A DNA stretch of 64,000 nucleotides from Daphnia carinata (GCF_022539665.2 NC_081333.1:12584971-12648970), one strand, 5' to 3'. Counted from the stretch's first letter, positions 47,743 through 60,926 are shown. A program made the numbers and translations. The notes: generated by a model from the letters alone, not told the origin.

Positions 47743-48569
47743 TTTTCGCTGATAGAGTTATCTGACGTCTAAGGGATGCAAATCTCCTATGGGTACACTG
47801 ACAAACAAACTAGACGTTTAACTATGCTGTTGAGTGCTTATGAACCATAACTTACATAAAATGAAATGAGAAAATTGCGAATCAACAGGCAGACTGTGAT
47901 TGTTAGCCCGACTTTCAGGTTGGTAACACGGTGATCGTCTGAAGACGAAATTGCTCTGGCCAATGAATTGGCGCTGTCTCCCTCCCTTCCGCCAGGCGTT
48001 GCTCTTACTTTCGTAAACAGGTTTCCATTTAAAACATAAGAGGTGGGTTGGTCCTCAGGCTAATTGTTTCTTTGTGCTTACTTAAGTTGGTAGTAATGGA
48101 CGTCCTTTTTTCCTGTGGTATCCAAGTCAGATGTCCTACTTGATTTATTTCCTATCAGTAACGGTATTGTAAAAAGAACTAGAACGGAAGGGGCAGGAAG
48201 AAGATGAGGAGATATAGGCAGGGAAAGACGTCTGAAAGCTTTCTTATATGACCACGAGTTACTTTTTTTGAGGTTGGATAACTTACGTACCTGAGATAGA
48301 CCTATACATGGAGAAGTTCGTCGCCATCTGATTGAAGGTTTTTATTAGGTTACTACTTGCATTTTAGTTGATTATTATGCAACCTACGGTGAGTTGCCAA
48401 TCCTGAATTGTTAAGGAAAAATGATTAGACAAGCAAGTTTAATATTTCACGTAGAATTTTCATTCTCATTGAACAACGAACGATTTTAAGGCGATTGCGG
48501 ACGACTAAGGGAAAAGCTAGCTGTATTATTTTTTTTTTTTGCTTTTAAATTAACAATCCGAGAGTTAAG

Positions 48570-51092
48570 CTACTCATTTTTTGGCAATATGTAATGGGAA
48601 AGAAAAGAAATTCCGCGTTTGATTTTGCTATCGTGTTCGGAGAATTTCGGAACGCTGCGTTTCGACTGCGGGTAATGTCCTGTATAGCTTCTGGATTCCA
48701 TATCACCTGACATTGTTAATGCGCATGTTACGTGATTAATTGTTTAAAGTGAAAAGCGATTTTTAAAAAAGAAAGAAAAATACAACAATAAAATTAAGAC
48801 GTCGCTCTGAAAGACGGAGAGAAATAGGCTACATGGTGTTGAATGCACTAGCCAACTTTTACAATCAGTATTCGACAACGATATATTGTAATGAAACGTA
48901 AAATTAGATGTCTACATAAAAGCTATGCTAAGAAATTATGTACAGTACAAACACGAAGGATACTCAACTATTTCCAGATTTGAAAAAGACAGAACTGTAA
49001 AACATTACGCTATTTCGACGACGCATTCAGATCCGGTATAATAAGATAAATCGTAAGTTATTTCTACTCGTTTGAAGTAAAATTATAAGGAATGTTATTC
49101 TAACGCCATTCCATTCGGATAAGATGAGAGGAAGATTCCATTTTCTTGGCTCCATTCCCGTTATTCTACAGGGCCTTTTAAAACCTGCGCTGCTAACAGT
49201 AATTGACTGATTGTGTTTTCGTCGCATTTCATTTACTATCGTCGAAAACTGCAGTGGAATTTGGGCCACAAAAAAAATGTACTGGATAAGATTTGTCTTT
49301 CCAAAATCGATTAAGTAATTTATAGGGAAGAACCGCGCGTACGTTGCACTAGTACCTTAATTAAAATCCCTAAAGTTTATGGTTTACGGATGAAACTAAT
49401 CGTCGAATAAAATTTGAAATACCAATTATCTAAAAGTTTAAACTTATTAGATCCTCATAAAATTCCCTCGACTATCTAACTGTTCGCACGATTATCGACC
49501 AATTGTTTCAAGAATACGAAAATATCATTCCATAAGCGATATTTAAAAGCTTCTTTTGCTCAGTTATGTAATTGCGGCATTGAAAATATTTCATTAAGAA
49601 AAGTGTTGAGCTCACCAAACGTGCTTTTCGGTGAATCCCAATGCTTTGAACGGCTAGAGACGTACATGGAGCGACCCGAATCGTAAATCGGAGCCTTGTA
49701 GGTCGAGTATTCCAAAGACTTCAACGTCGATGGTCGGTAATATGAGCTGTAGTTGTTTCTCCAATAATTGTTGTTTCCGCTACCGTAGCTAATAAAATAA
49801 AATGCAAATCAGGTAAGATGTCCACAAAAAAAAAAAAAAAATTTTCGATTTTATTTTTCATACTCGGATGAGTAACGGTTGGCCAGCGTCGACAGTTCCA
49901 CGTTTGACGGTTTCCCTGTTGTAAATCGGTTGAGCACAGATGACGCTGCGTAACGCCAATTTCGTATATCATCCTCAATATCCTTTTAAAGAAGACGGTA
50001 AGAAAGGACGATGGAAACAAATGTGCGAAATTAGCTGACGACCGAGTGAAGAAAACAAACAAAGGTAAACTTACTTGTATAGTGTTGGAGAAGGTACTTT
50101 CCAGCGATGAGACAGGATTGTATTTTTGTCCCTGAGTCAAGATGGCTTCTACATCGTCATCGTCACCGTAGAGAGCAGAGTATCGTAACAGACGCTCTCG
50201 TGTCGAAACCATCGGCGATGCGGTTGCGTCCCATAGGCGGTGGTGAGCGATTTTAGGAATCGCCGTGTGATACGTCAGCGCCTACAAATGCAAGACGGCC
50301 ATCAATCAAGACGAAAAACAGGACAAAAAGGTGGAAAAAAACATGGTAGCTTACTCGGGGGGTCGACGTCACCGAATAGATTGAGACGCGTGGATACGAC
50401 GAATAGATGGACGGGTGATACGTGCTCCAACAGGACGAATGCTAACGAAGTTAAGATTTTTTAAAATAAATTAAAATCCTGGAATTTTGATCAACTAAGT
50501 ATTCAATTGCCTTAAGCGTTAGACTTCTTGTCTTCCGAAATGAAAACGAAGATTGATAAATGATAGAGAATCATAAAACTAAACCCAAAACTAGACAAGA
50601 CGGGCGCCCAAGTTAGGTATCCAAAAAAAGATACCGATGGCTTTTACGCTGAAGGCAATAAAAACAAATGGCACAAAAACACAGGAAAAGGAGGGAAAAG
50701 ATCACACGTTGCTCCGTCCAAAATTAGACTCAGGGACTGCTACAGGCAGCATTACAAGTATGGAGAAATAGTTATCGTAAACAGGGCTGACGCTCCCAAT
50801 CCTTTCTTGCGATTTACAGTAAACTGTACAGAATTATGTGACATTTAAGGTGTTTACTTCTGCATAAACTTGAATTTTTTTAACGCGCTAAAGGAGTGTG
50901 CAATCGCAAACATAAACACAGTGAAAAAATAAATATATAACAAGAAAACGAAGATTTAAACGTTGTGAAGCTTACCGGCATGTACGTACTGCGCACTGAT
51001 GATGTGTAGGGCAACAAAGAAGTGCCATAGGAGCCATAGGAATTCAAATATCCGCTGTGCCAGGGTCTTTCGTAGTAGTAATGGCCTGTCAT
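48570..51092 (-). CDS. Tandem paralogue C: Y/S/R-rich protein, short form
   Basis: Six exons: 51092-50976, 50441-50355, 50281-50075, 49982-49864, 49788-49616, 48679-48570, with consistent phases and 270 residues. The domain order equals the first five exons of paralogue A plus the short end: MTGHYYYERPWHSGYLNSYG, WSTYHPSIYSSYPRVSIYSV, YHTAIPKIAHHRL with an acidic [51 protein letters not shown] and a terminal [20 protein letters not shown] then SHYILPKNE. An upstream in-frame ATG at 51113 exists, but the ATG at 51092 aligns with the starts of A and B. No transmembrane or signal segment is seen. It probably has the same role as A and B (muscle structural protein, inferred). Confidence 0.75.
50670..50810. 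promoter_or_regulatory. Conserved intronic element, paralogue C
   Basis: Third copy of the element after the first coding exon. It is recognised by CCGTCCAAAATTAGAC (50712-50727 plus) and ATCGTAAACAGGGCTGACGCTCCC, at the same relative positions as in A and B. It is the most diverged of the three. Confidence 0.5.
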
Positions 51093-51242
51093 TGTACTCT
51101 TCTGCTGAATCATTCAATGAGGCGATCACTACAGTTGAATCAATTTTAGTGGTTTTTTCTTACCCTGTTTGTTCTGTTGTTTCTTCAACTAAGCTATCTT
51201 GATAGCGGAATAAAGGTATGTTTGACGCAGATTCGTTTTCGT

Positions 51243-51277
51243 TGTCCGATCACCAAGGAAAGCGCATCGCCGACTGT
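51243..51277 (-). promoter_or_regulatory. Inr/DPE-like core promoter, paralogue C
   Basis: ACAGTC (51277-51272) and GGACA (51247-51243) have spacing identical to A and B. The flank CCTTGGTGATC corresponds to CTTGGTGACC in A. Confidence 0.5.
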
Positions 51278-51349
51278 AGTCGGACGAAGTGGAAACCGAT
51301 CCTCAACCACCTAAACAAAACTCTTTTTAGAGTGTGGGCAAGCGGGTAC

Positions 51350-51359
51350 TAAATTTAGA
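51350..51359. promoter_or_regulatory. MEF2 site, paralogue C promoter
   Basis: CTAAATTTAG is a perfect MEF2 consensus, 75-84 bp upstream of the initiator-like motif and identical to the site of paralogue A. Confidence 0.6.
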
Positions 51360-53054
51360 TTTCAAGGCTCCAGTAAAATGGTTTTAAAAACATTAAATTT
51401 GCAAAAACTGCGTTCAACCACCAGAATAAACATTCCCCAGCGCTTATGTAATCGTCCCTTTCTTTAACAACAAAAATGTTTTCCTTCCGGCATAAAGTAC
51501 AACTTACTGAAAAGAAAACATTATTTGTTAGTATAATGCCGTAATGTTAAAAGGAAATTCCTGATAATTAAAGTATAAGAAAAAATTGAATAATTACTCA
51601 TAAACTCCAATTGTTCATGTGCTGGGATCTTTGTGGCAAAGTTACTAATTGTTATTCTTAGGCTTTGTCGACACCAGAGACATCGCTATGGGATGAAGTC
51701 ATCATCGGACGGGAATGACGTGCTTCAGCAGGCTTCCTAAATAGAGTATCAGGTATTCATGTCTGGTAGTACTAGTGCATGAGTTCTATTGATTTACAAT
51801 GTTCTAACGTGGGAAATGTGGTATTTCGCGGGTATCTTTGGGTCTTCAACGAACGAAGCTTGTGAATAAAACTGGCATGGCAACAACACTTTTTTTCATG
51901 CATTCAATAACGCTTGTTATCGAAGTAAAATGCTTTCACAGCACACCTACAACCAATGAGTTGGCTATCTTTTTGCTTCCAACTGAAAGAAAATGTAAGG
52001 TCAGTGAAAAGCTCATTGAGGTTTATAAAAATTCATATACCACAATTTTTACTTCAGGTCTTTATCGGAACCTGAAATGGGAAGAACTGAAAACTGAATT
52101 GCTCTAAAAATTAGAAATGATACAAAAAGTTATTGTTAGTTGACAATAAGATATAGTTACCTTTTTTTTATTGCCTCTCATCATCTTGAATTCTTTGAAT
52201 CTCTAATCAACTAGCAACCAACACCATCTTGAAAATGTTTCAGTACTAGGATTCTTTCAGCACTCCGTAAGTAATGTGGATGAGAGAACTCAATGGAATA
52301 TCTTTGCAGAATATACTTGATATTCTTCTATGACTCAATGGTACCTTTTGATACCCAACCCATTTTGACTAGATAACACATCACCTTTTCACCGAAAAAA
52401 ATTTGAGCTTTAAGACTAACATATTTGTAATTTTAGCAAACCTTAGTCTTACCTAGGATGAGGAAGCTCTACAGAAGACATCTGTATAGCAGCAAATCAA
52501 ATGATACTTTCTGAAGGAAAAAATTCACCTTTTCCTTGTAGATAAAGCTCAGTTTTGGTCTATTCATTTTGACACGAGTACCATAAACTTGTTTCTACAT
52601 TGGCACAAATGAAACACGTGTTCTCAAACGATAGAACAATGAAAATAACCAATGCAAATCATGATCTGTTAGCAAATATGGTCAAATAACTGTAACAGTA
52701 CCACCGCAACAAACAGGTAAAACACAAAAGAATGCTAACTGAATAACGACCCCTGTTTAAGGGGTCGTACCCAAATAAAGAAATATTTTAAAAGTCAATC
52801 AATACTTTCCACGTGACCTCCTTTTTGTGCATGATGAACCTTGATTCAAATTCCCACGAGTGCTCTTTCTGCTCGTGACACCCGATAAAAAATCAAAGTT
52901 ATATATTTTAACGGTAGATGTCGTTGACCAAGGAATTCCACTGGCCAATTACATAAGCATCTATTTGCCTCTATATTTATTTACTATACACATGATAAAG
53001 CAAAATACACAGTTAACGAACAAGAACAGATAATAGATTGCAAGGTAATCGAGA
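51360..53054. other. Intergenic segment without a supportable gene
   Basis: An open frame of 89 codons on the plus strand at 51838-52107 has no recognisable similarity or splice context. Nothing else stands out in this 1.7 kb. Confidence 0.4.
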
Positions 53055-53609
53055 TCAGTATTCGAAATGGTCTGGGTCATCGTCAGACGAGTCGTTAACG
53101 TGATGGGTAAGCGCGGAATTTTGAAATGAAAAGGCTTTAAAAATGCGTAATGCGAATAACATACTGTTGCATCTTTGCGGATGGTAGGGCTCCCCCAAGT
53201 GGTTGTTGCGCCACAAAAAGTGAACAAGTTTTCCGATGGATCCCTTTCCGATTTGCTGATGGGTTTCAGCAACACCTCCGCAAGCGGAGTGCAGAACATC
53301 ATTCAAACATTTCGAACGTTGCAGTAAAATGCCAGTCCTATTCTTCTCAATGGAATACTTCCATCGGCTCTCCGTTTTGAGCACGACGAAAGCGTGATGG
53401 ATAATTGCGTTAGTAGCTGGGTTGACCTGTTCTTTGTACAACCGGACTAGCGTGATATTATTATGGCCGCAAATTTCCTCCGCCAGTAAATCTGTCCTTA
53501 GGCAACTGTGCGTCCATTCGCTTCGAATGCTGACGGATCCTCGGTGGTCAAACTCCATGAAAACCAGTTTACCACTCCACCGATCACTTTGCACGCAATT
53601 GGCATCCAT
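53055..53609 (-). CDS. Uncharacterised protein, possible NlpC/LRAT-like fold
   Basis: An uninterrupted frame of 184 codons runs from ATG (53609) to TAA (53055). The frame is open further upstream to a TTTTGCAG acceptor near 53692, so a 5' exon may exist. The middle reads EWTHSCLRTDLLAEEICGHN, then IIHHAFVVLKTESRWKYSIE, and the C-terminal half has GKLVHFLWRNNHLGEPYH and QRCNSMLFALRIFKAF, with an acidic end SSDDDPDHFEY. A His in 'HHAFVVL.T' and a later Cys in 'Y...RCN..F' follow the order of the His and Cys in LRAT/NlpC-P60-type proteins. This is inference from pattern alone and no third residue is identified. It could equally be a lineage-specific protein of unknown fold. Confidence 0.5.
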   Translation of the reverse strand: MDANCVQSDRWSGKLVFMEFDHRGSVSIRSEWTHSCLRTDLLAEEICGHNNITLVRLYKEQVNPATNAIIHHAFVVLKTESRWKYSIEKNRTGILLQRSKCLNDVLHSACGGVAETHQQIGKGSIGKLVHFLWRNNHLGEPYHPQRCNSMLFALRIFKAFSFQNSALTHHVNDSSDDDPDHFEY

Positions 53610-56600
53610 AGGTGGGGCGTTTGGCGCAAGAAATGATGTCAGCTTCAAGGTTACACAGGCAGGTAGCAGACTCGCGTGGCGAAACAAATCACTGCAAAAC
53701 GATCGGACTTTACCGGGAAAATATCGTCGATAAAGGCAACATGCAACTTGTTGACGACATTGGCAGTCCGGCGTGTTCGTCTTGCGAGATAACTATGGTG
53801 TTGAGTTTGTTAATTCGGCGTGAAACGGGAGTGAGACTCGCGTGGCAAAAACTTGCCCGAGGCCAGAAAAAAAAATTCGTGTTTGTTTACGAACACGAGT
53901 CGAAATCGCATGACTGAATACGGGACGAGAAAGCTAACGAGACTACGCGCCAACGAAAAGTTAAAATCAAGGACATTTTGCAGGCGAAATGATACACGCA
54001 TTGGACGTTGGCAACTTACCAATATACGCAAATAAATACTTTTGCACAAATGACACTTTATTTATTCAATTTTCCTTTTTTGATGTAAGTGTTAATGTCC
54101 AGATGACATTTTTCATCGGCCTTTGCAACATCTGGTACTGCTCTTCTTTTGTTTTCATATTTACTCTGCCTTGTCAACTTGGAGACGAGATATCAAGTGT
54201 TACAAGTTCAAGTACCCGTGTGACGCGCTTTATATTAACATTCGTGAGTACGTCATATTTAGAAAAACAATGGTCCCGTTAGACACACTTGGTGTGATAA
54301 CGGCATCCATTTCAGAACGAGAATCAGGTAGCGTATGATCATGTTTTCAGTTCCCTGAAACGAATCGTTAATTATCTTTAAGTTTATCACGTAAAATTTT
54401 TTAAAAAGGAGAAGCATTTTTAGCTCCGAAAATGCTTTTGTTCTAACGTCTCCCAATAGATGGCTCTTGCATTTAAAAGCCAATAAAAAACTTTTAAGAG
54501 ACTCACGAAATCACGATTATCTTTCAAAAGAAGACACCCATTTCGTACGTGGGGAAATTCTTGAAATGGATTTAAGACGGCAAAAAAAAATGATGTACAG
54601 ATCATTTGAATATGATTGCTCTACAAGTATATATTGCACATTCACAACATTTGCGCAATCAGTTGAATTTCAAGTTTTGCTTTCCGTCTATAAAGCTGAT
54701 TGGTGTTCAACGAGGAAAACTGCATTCCCCGTGCAGTCCGGGCAGGAAAACCCGTTGGATGTGTCATGCAAAAAAATGTATAAACAAACAACAACAACAA
54801 AAAATGTCAGTTTCGTTAACGATCTATTCTAACCTCTGATTAATTGATTGTATATAATTTAGCTCAGGTTTTTCCTCGATCGTGTTCCAGCAATAAGAGA
54901 ACATTAATAATCGTACACGAACAGAGGTAAGACAAACAAAAAAAAAATCCGCATGTCGATTAGCATTTTACGTCATTCTTTAGGCGGTTACTGCAATCAG
55001 TTCGAATCCAATAAAAACCAAAATGTTAATAATGAGCTCGAGCCCGTAAGCAGACTCTGGCTCGTAAAAAAAAAAAAAAAAAAAAAAAAGAGAACGAAAA
55101 TAGTTTTCTTTTTCTTTTCTTTCCTTGAATGAAGACCGTGAAAAGAACTCATCAAAAACAAAACTTTTTTTTTTCCAGCTCTCATTACCATAATGACCCG
55201 TCGAAGTAAAAGATAGACATTATTTTTTAGTCAGGCTTACAAAAAAAAAAAAAAAAAAAAGCGAAAAAGTGTGGGCAAAAAAAAAAAACCAAAAAAAAAA
55301 CGAGCGAGATAACGTGGCAAATTGCTGGCCTCGTTTTCCAGCACCTGATGATTATTACCTCTAAATGGTTTTGCTAGCTGATGGTTATATCCACACTGAC
55401 CCTCTAGGCTATTATTATAAGACGCACATCCAAGAAAATAAAATAAACTGCGGTACGACAAGACCCAACGCAAAAGAATAAAGAGGCGCAGCTTGGTAAA
55501 AGTAAATAAAAACACGCCATCATCATTACGCGTTATGTCACTGACGATGCGCGTATACCCTCACGTATCTATAGACACCCTTTCTGCGTGTATCTTCTTC
55601 AGCCGTCGGTGCGCTGTGAAACGAGTGTGTAAAAAAAAAGGAATATAATAGCATTAGGTTTTATTTCTGCATGTGAATAGCCTATAATATTATAGGACAA
55701 GTCGGCATTTGTTTTTCTTCCCATCTATATATATTTTTTTGTCGATGAGGGCAAAGTTGAACACCCCAATAAACGCAATGAAGACATGTCGGCATGTTGC
55801 GTGTATAATTATGCGCTAGAGGCATTTGACTATAGGCCGTCGGTGTTTTGAAAGCTACCCTTTCTTTTTTCCTCTCTTTGGTTATATGGATATAGATGTA
55901 ATTTCTAGCTATAGAACAGGAGGTGGAAACGATATTTGTGTGACTCGTGTATTTACACAGATAGACATAAAGACATCCTCCGCAGGGTAGATAGCCGAAC
56001 TACCCAATTATTGAATATTATATTATTACAACCAGGAAAAAATGATGATGCGTAGCCTATAGTTCGTCTGGAGACTTAAATAGCCATGCCGACACACGCC
56101 CGGAAAACAACGAATTTCTTTATTTTTATTTCTTTTAATGCATTGCCAATTGCATCTGCCTATAGGCTAAATGATTCTGTTTAAACAATAATCTCTTGAT
56201 GCAAAAAAAAAAAAAAAAAATTATAAACCGTCGTGAGTTAATCACGAAAGACACGCACGCAGCCCAATCATAATAACACAGCAATCCACTTGTATTTCAT
56301 GCAGAAATTAAGCAATCGATTACGCTTAGACAAACAGATTAGGCTTTAAAAATATCTAAAGGAAAACGAATTTCTCTATATAATGTTAGACAATCTAGAC
56401 GACGTGGCATGAAATGGGGTTCACATGTTTTCTCAGAAAAGAGCCCTAATACATTTTTATTGCCTTTGTGTTTTCAGTCTATATATAGAAGCAAACAAGT
56501 CAATGAGGGCCTCATTAGAGACGAAGGGTGCGGTGTGACTACGGGTCGTGTCGTGATCTTTAGGCTACACATATTAGATGCGTCAGTGCTGCTGTAGATA

Positions 56601-59600
56601 TACACACGCGGTGGGGTGCGTGATGCACATCGAACAACACATCCGTGACTCGTCTGCGTGTTCACGCCTTTCTACTACCTTTCCCTGAAATATATGCAGG
56701 AGACAGTCCTGTTTGATACTGCGCCTTCGTTAGCCACATCCCTATCAATGACGTGAATCACGTTTGAACGATTGATTGTTTCTGCTACACCAAAGCTGCC
56801 AATTGGTTGCATTCCCGTGTGCGCGTTTGTTGTGCTTTTTTTTAAGGGTATGGGGTACGTGTTATGGACAAAAAGAGAAAAGAAAATCGCCACGCAAATA
56901 TAGACGAAAAAGGATACGTGTACAAATCGGGGTCTAACTTTGATTTTCATTAGAATCGTTAGCGTGTTATGTTGTCCTTCTCCCAGTTTGGCCATTAAAT
57001 CCGTGGAAAAAATTTGTGAAGGAAAAAAAAAAAAGAACAAAACCGACGACAGAGGAAATAAAACAAAAACAAAAACAAAACAAAAACGTTCTTGATGCAA
57101 ATTTGCTATGCAATCATTAGCCACAGTTGGAATGACTTTTTCTTTAGATTTATGTGTCTGGCATAGCCGTACATACGTTGATTGAATGGCTAATCAAGTT
57201 CGACTGAACTGTTGCTTGTCTTCATTCATTCGACGAAATAATTTCACGAACCGGTATTTATTTTTGTTTGTTCGAAAAAAAAAAGAAAAGAAAACCATCC
57301 ATATTAAGAAAAGGAAATGGCGATTGTGCGCCACAGAATGTTACGTATTTTCTTTCTTATGTCTACATACAATTGCGTATATATGTGTATATACATAAAG
57401 CTATACGCGTATATAAACATTTCTCCCACTTGCTGCGATGATTGTTCATCAGACTTGTTTGTCTCAGACCCATTCTAGATGTAATGGAGGCCCCCCGTTC
57501 CTTTTTTTTTTTTTTTTTTTTTTTTTTGATGGACGCAAATAACACACACGCCACTCACAAACCGTAAACAAAAACGTCCAAAGTCTATTTCTTTTCTTGT
57601 TCAAGAAAAAAAAAAAAAAAAAGGTAGCCGACTAATTGAGTTGTATAGCCGTCGGGTTTCCATTTTTCTTTCCCCATCTTCCTCCTTGCCTTTCTGTTAT
57701 TTACCTGCGTTGATCTTACGGCCTGACAAGCTGACAACAAAAAATAAACAAAAGTTCAAACGTATCAAAAAGCTGCGCATAGTCTGTATATATACCTGGC
57801 GCTTTATGTTCAAGCTGTTTACAGGCATATAAGGCCAACATCGAGCAAGAAAGAGAAACGCTATCATAAATATATAACCCGATACGCACAAGATACACAG
57901 AGAAATTCGTGTAAATAAATTTCGTAATGAATTTGATCTTATAGAAGAGATTGGACTGAACGAAGACCACCCAAAATAAAAACTGTTCGAGAAAGAGAGG
58001 AGAAAAGAGAAAAAAAAAAAAAAAAAACGACAGTCGCTTGTGGCGAGAAATTCAAATGAATCGATATACAAGGATAGAATAAATAAAAAGCGCAGTTACA
58101 TGTAATTGGAAAACAAACAAAAAAAACAGTGTTCGGTGGCAGCAGTTTTTCTTCACGAATGTTTGACAATACAAGTGTTGTTTTTTTTCCTGAACTGGCG
58201 GCATCTTGAAAAAAAAAAAAAAATAGAAATTTCTATATGAGAAAGGGAACAGAGCAGAGAGACGATGTATTAAGAAAAAAAGAGAAAAAATTCGTGTTTT
58301 TTCTGGCCACGCGACATTCTTCCCTAATGAGCTTCGTGTTATTTCCGAGCGAGTCGAATATATATATACGCGTCCGATCCCACAACAGTTGCTCCTCCTG
58401 CTGAAATGTGTCAACGACGATGAATAGCCCACATCCATCAGCAGCATCTACAGCGCATGATCCTTTTCTTTATTTCTATATATGCAATAAGGAGAAACAA
58501 ACGAAGCTAATCGTCCCAACTTCTTTATCGTTCAATTAGTTGCGCGTTTTTTTTTTCGTTTTTTTTTTTCAAATGTCTTTTTCTTTTTAATGTCTGCTTA
58601 TTTAGTAATGGCAGTCTCACGTACTGACCCCGTTAAAAGAAAGAAAAAAAATGGAAGCGCAGACAAACACTCCCCAACAAAAATATATGAGAAATGTAAC
58701 CGTTCTGATGTATATAGACGTGTCAATAATCGTAACGAAGGCAAACAGCACGGCACTTGAAAAAAAAAAAAAAAATAAAATAAAATAAAGAAGAAAGGCT
58801 TCTTCTTGTGCCGCGGCGAGTGTGTGTTTACACACAAACTTCATTGTTTGTCATGCAAGTGTTTTGTTTTGAAAATAGAAGAATAGGACGCGGACGTATA
58901 GAAACGAAAGGGGTCGTTCTCTTTCTCTCCATCGTTTGGACGCTTTTTATTTTGTATTTCCCTTTTTTTTCTCTCTTTTCTTGGCACTCACAAAAGGATA
59001 GCTAACAAGAGAGGCTTCATTAAGAACGAAAGGGTCGAAATGTTTTTTCTTCAGTGAAATGACGACGACTAGACGCTATATACTTTCAGACAATTTGGAG
59101 CTAACATTTAAAAGGTGCAATTGAATTTAGCGTGCTTATTTTACTTGGTTACATAAATGGCTTCTTTTTTAACTTGTTCTTCTCGGACCATCTTTTTCAT
59201 ATTCCTTTTGATACGTTGCAGCGCATTAACACGAAAACATAACATGCAACGCGCGCAACATGTTTTAGGCCTCGAACAATCAGTCAGTGGCTATCTATAG
59301 AAGAACCTGCGCACATCGCTCATTTGGCCTATGTCCGAGATAGTTGTCATATCGGGATGCACAGCCCGAGTGGAAAACAGAGTTCCAGCAAAACACTTGT
59401 GTTCCTAGGCGCGGATAGGCATCCGGAAATTCCCGTTGTCAAGGCGTCGGCATCTTTTTTTTTTTTTTTTTTTAAGCATCAACTGCTACGTCCATACAGT
59501 CAAGAGAGGAACCAGCCTAAAAATGCAGAAAAAAAGGGGAAGGCATCTCGTTTCCGGCGTGTCACGAAGCAGAATCGTTCACGATATTTTACAGCCGTGA

Positions 59601-60715
59601 ATGTATATTCATAACGTAATAAGTTGGGGATACGTACGTATATCAATGCCCTCTTCTCTCTCTATATATATATGGGGGAAAGAAGTTGTTTTATATAAAT
59701 AGGGTTCGTCGGCCGACTTATTATTGCCTCGGTGCTATCGTGATGGATAATAACAAGCAGATACGCAAAAAAGGAAATGAATCTACGCGCACGGCCAATA
59801 TAGATGTGTAAATAGCACATATATTTTTTTTTTTTTGTATTTATATAAATAGCATCCTCTTCCTCTATTTATGGACGCTCGTGTGTGGCACGTATTGAAC
59901 CTTATAGGGCGGTGTGTGTAAATAGGAGGAAACGACTGCCGATGCAAATCAGATAATGATGCCCTGCAATGAAATTTGCGTTTGAAAAGCGCGGTTTCCT
60001 CACACAGCACATCCCTCTCTGAATGCACTTCACTCTTTTAGGGTGCCCTTAGAGTGGGCTATTTATATGTACGAGGCAAGAGGGTTAAAAAGATGTGCAA
60101 GATAAAACGAAAGCTCGAAAATAGATTTCCGGCTTGTGTTGATCACTTTCGATTGAGCCGCACGACAGCTTTTAATGCCCATAGAAAATCATATGAAATT
60201 ATAATATATCAGTCGTATATATAGGCAATGGGGAACACATGGAATCAATGGCTGGCCTCCCTGAAGAGCACACTGCACATAAGGCCCGACACTGAACGCA
60301 GAGGAAATGGAATCCCAAAATGTATTTAATAAAATTTTAAAATCTAAATAGTTCAAAAATAATAAGAGCAATGATGAGGCGAGCATCCGGCTGACAAGCA
60401 ATCAATCGCCTTAACTACGGGAGATATATAGAACAGCGGATGTTGGCCTATCGTTTGCGACGCTTCACGACGCCTCGTCGCTCTATTGTCCGCGTGCGCT
60501 TTTTCCTTGGCCATTGTCGTGGGAAATTGGCCTTCTAATTGTTTGATATTTCAACAACAGCAGCAGCAGCTCTATATAGTTTTGGGACTTGGTATGTATA
60601 TATATATATAGAGTTGTCTTCTTGATTAGCGCTATTGTTCCTTCTTCCGCCGCTTTTCTTCCCACTTCCTTTCTCAATACGATGAGCCTCTCAAGAGCAT
60701 TCCTTATATTCTCAC
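53610..60715. other. Gene-poor, homopolymer-rich region
   Basis: No supportable gene. Poly(A) or poly(T) runs of 15-25 bases recur (55065, 55245, 56203, 57510, 57605, 58010, 58210, 58760, 59457), and TATATA stretches are common. The open frames present are Phe/Lys-rich reads through these tracts. Confidence 0.45.
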
Positions 60716-60926
60716 CTCCGTCGTAGACTTGATTGAGCTCCTTGTGTCTGTTTGATATAGTCTTGCGTGAGAGCTTCTTGCAAATCGCGCAAAATGAATC
60801 GATCGTTAGGCGAACGGCGCATCAAACGATGTCGAACGATCAACGCATCATGTCTGGACAGAATGATTGAAAGTTCGAGATTATAGGGACACAAAGAACT
60901 CAAGTGAATTCGTTCATTTGCAACAG
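60716..60926 (-). other. Candidate coding exon of an unknown gene
   Basis: An acceptor-like TTTTTTTCGAG and a strong donor GGAG/GTGAGA bracket 211 nt that are open in one frame (phase 1 in, phase 2 out). The frame reads ANERIHLSSLCPYNLELSII, then HRLMRRSPNDRFILRDLQEA and LTQDYIKQTQGAQSSLRR. Composition is charged and unlike the surrounding Phe/Lys shadows. No partner exon was found inside the window, so the rest would lie in the surrounding AT-rich DNA or beyond the right edge. Confidence 0.3.

Noticed and set aside
48000-48330. Upstream exon of the bestrophin with the usual MTVTYT start
   Set aside because: Searched by eye on the minus strand and not found; the ATG at 47742 already gives a continuous first membrane segment.
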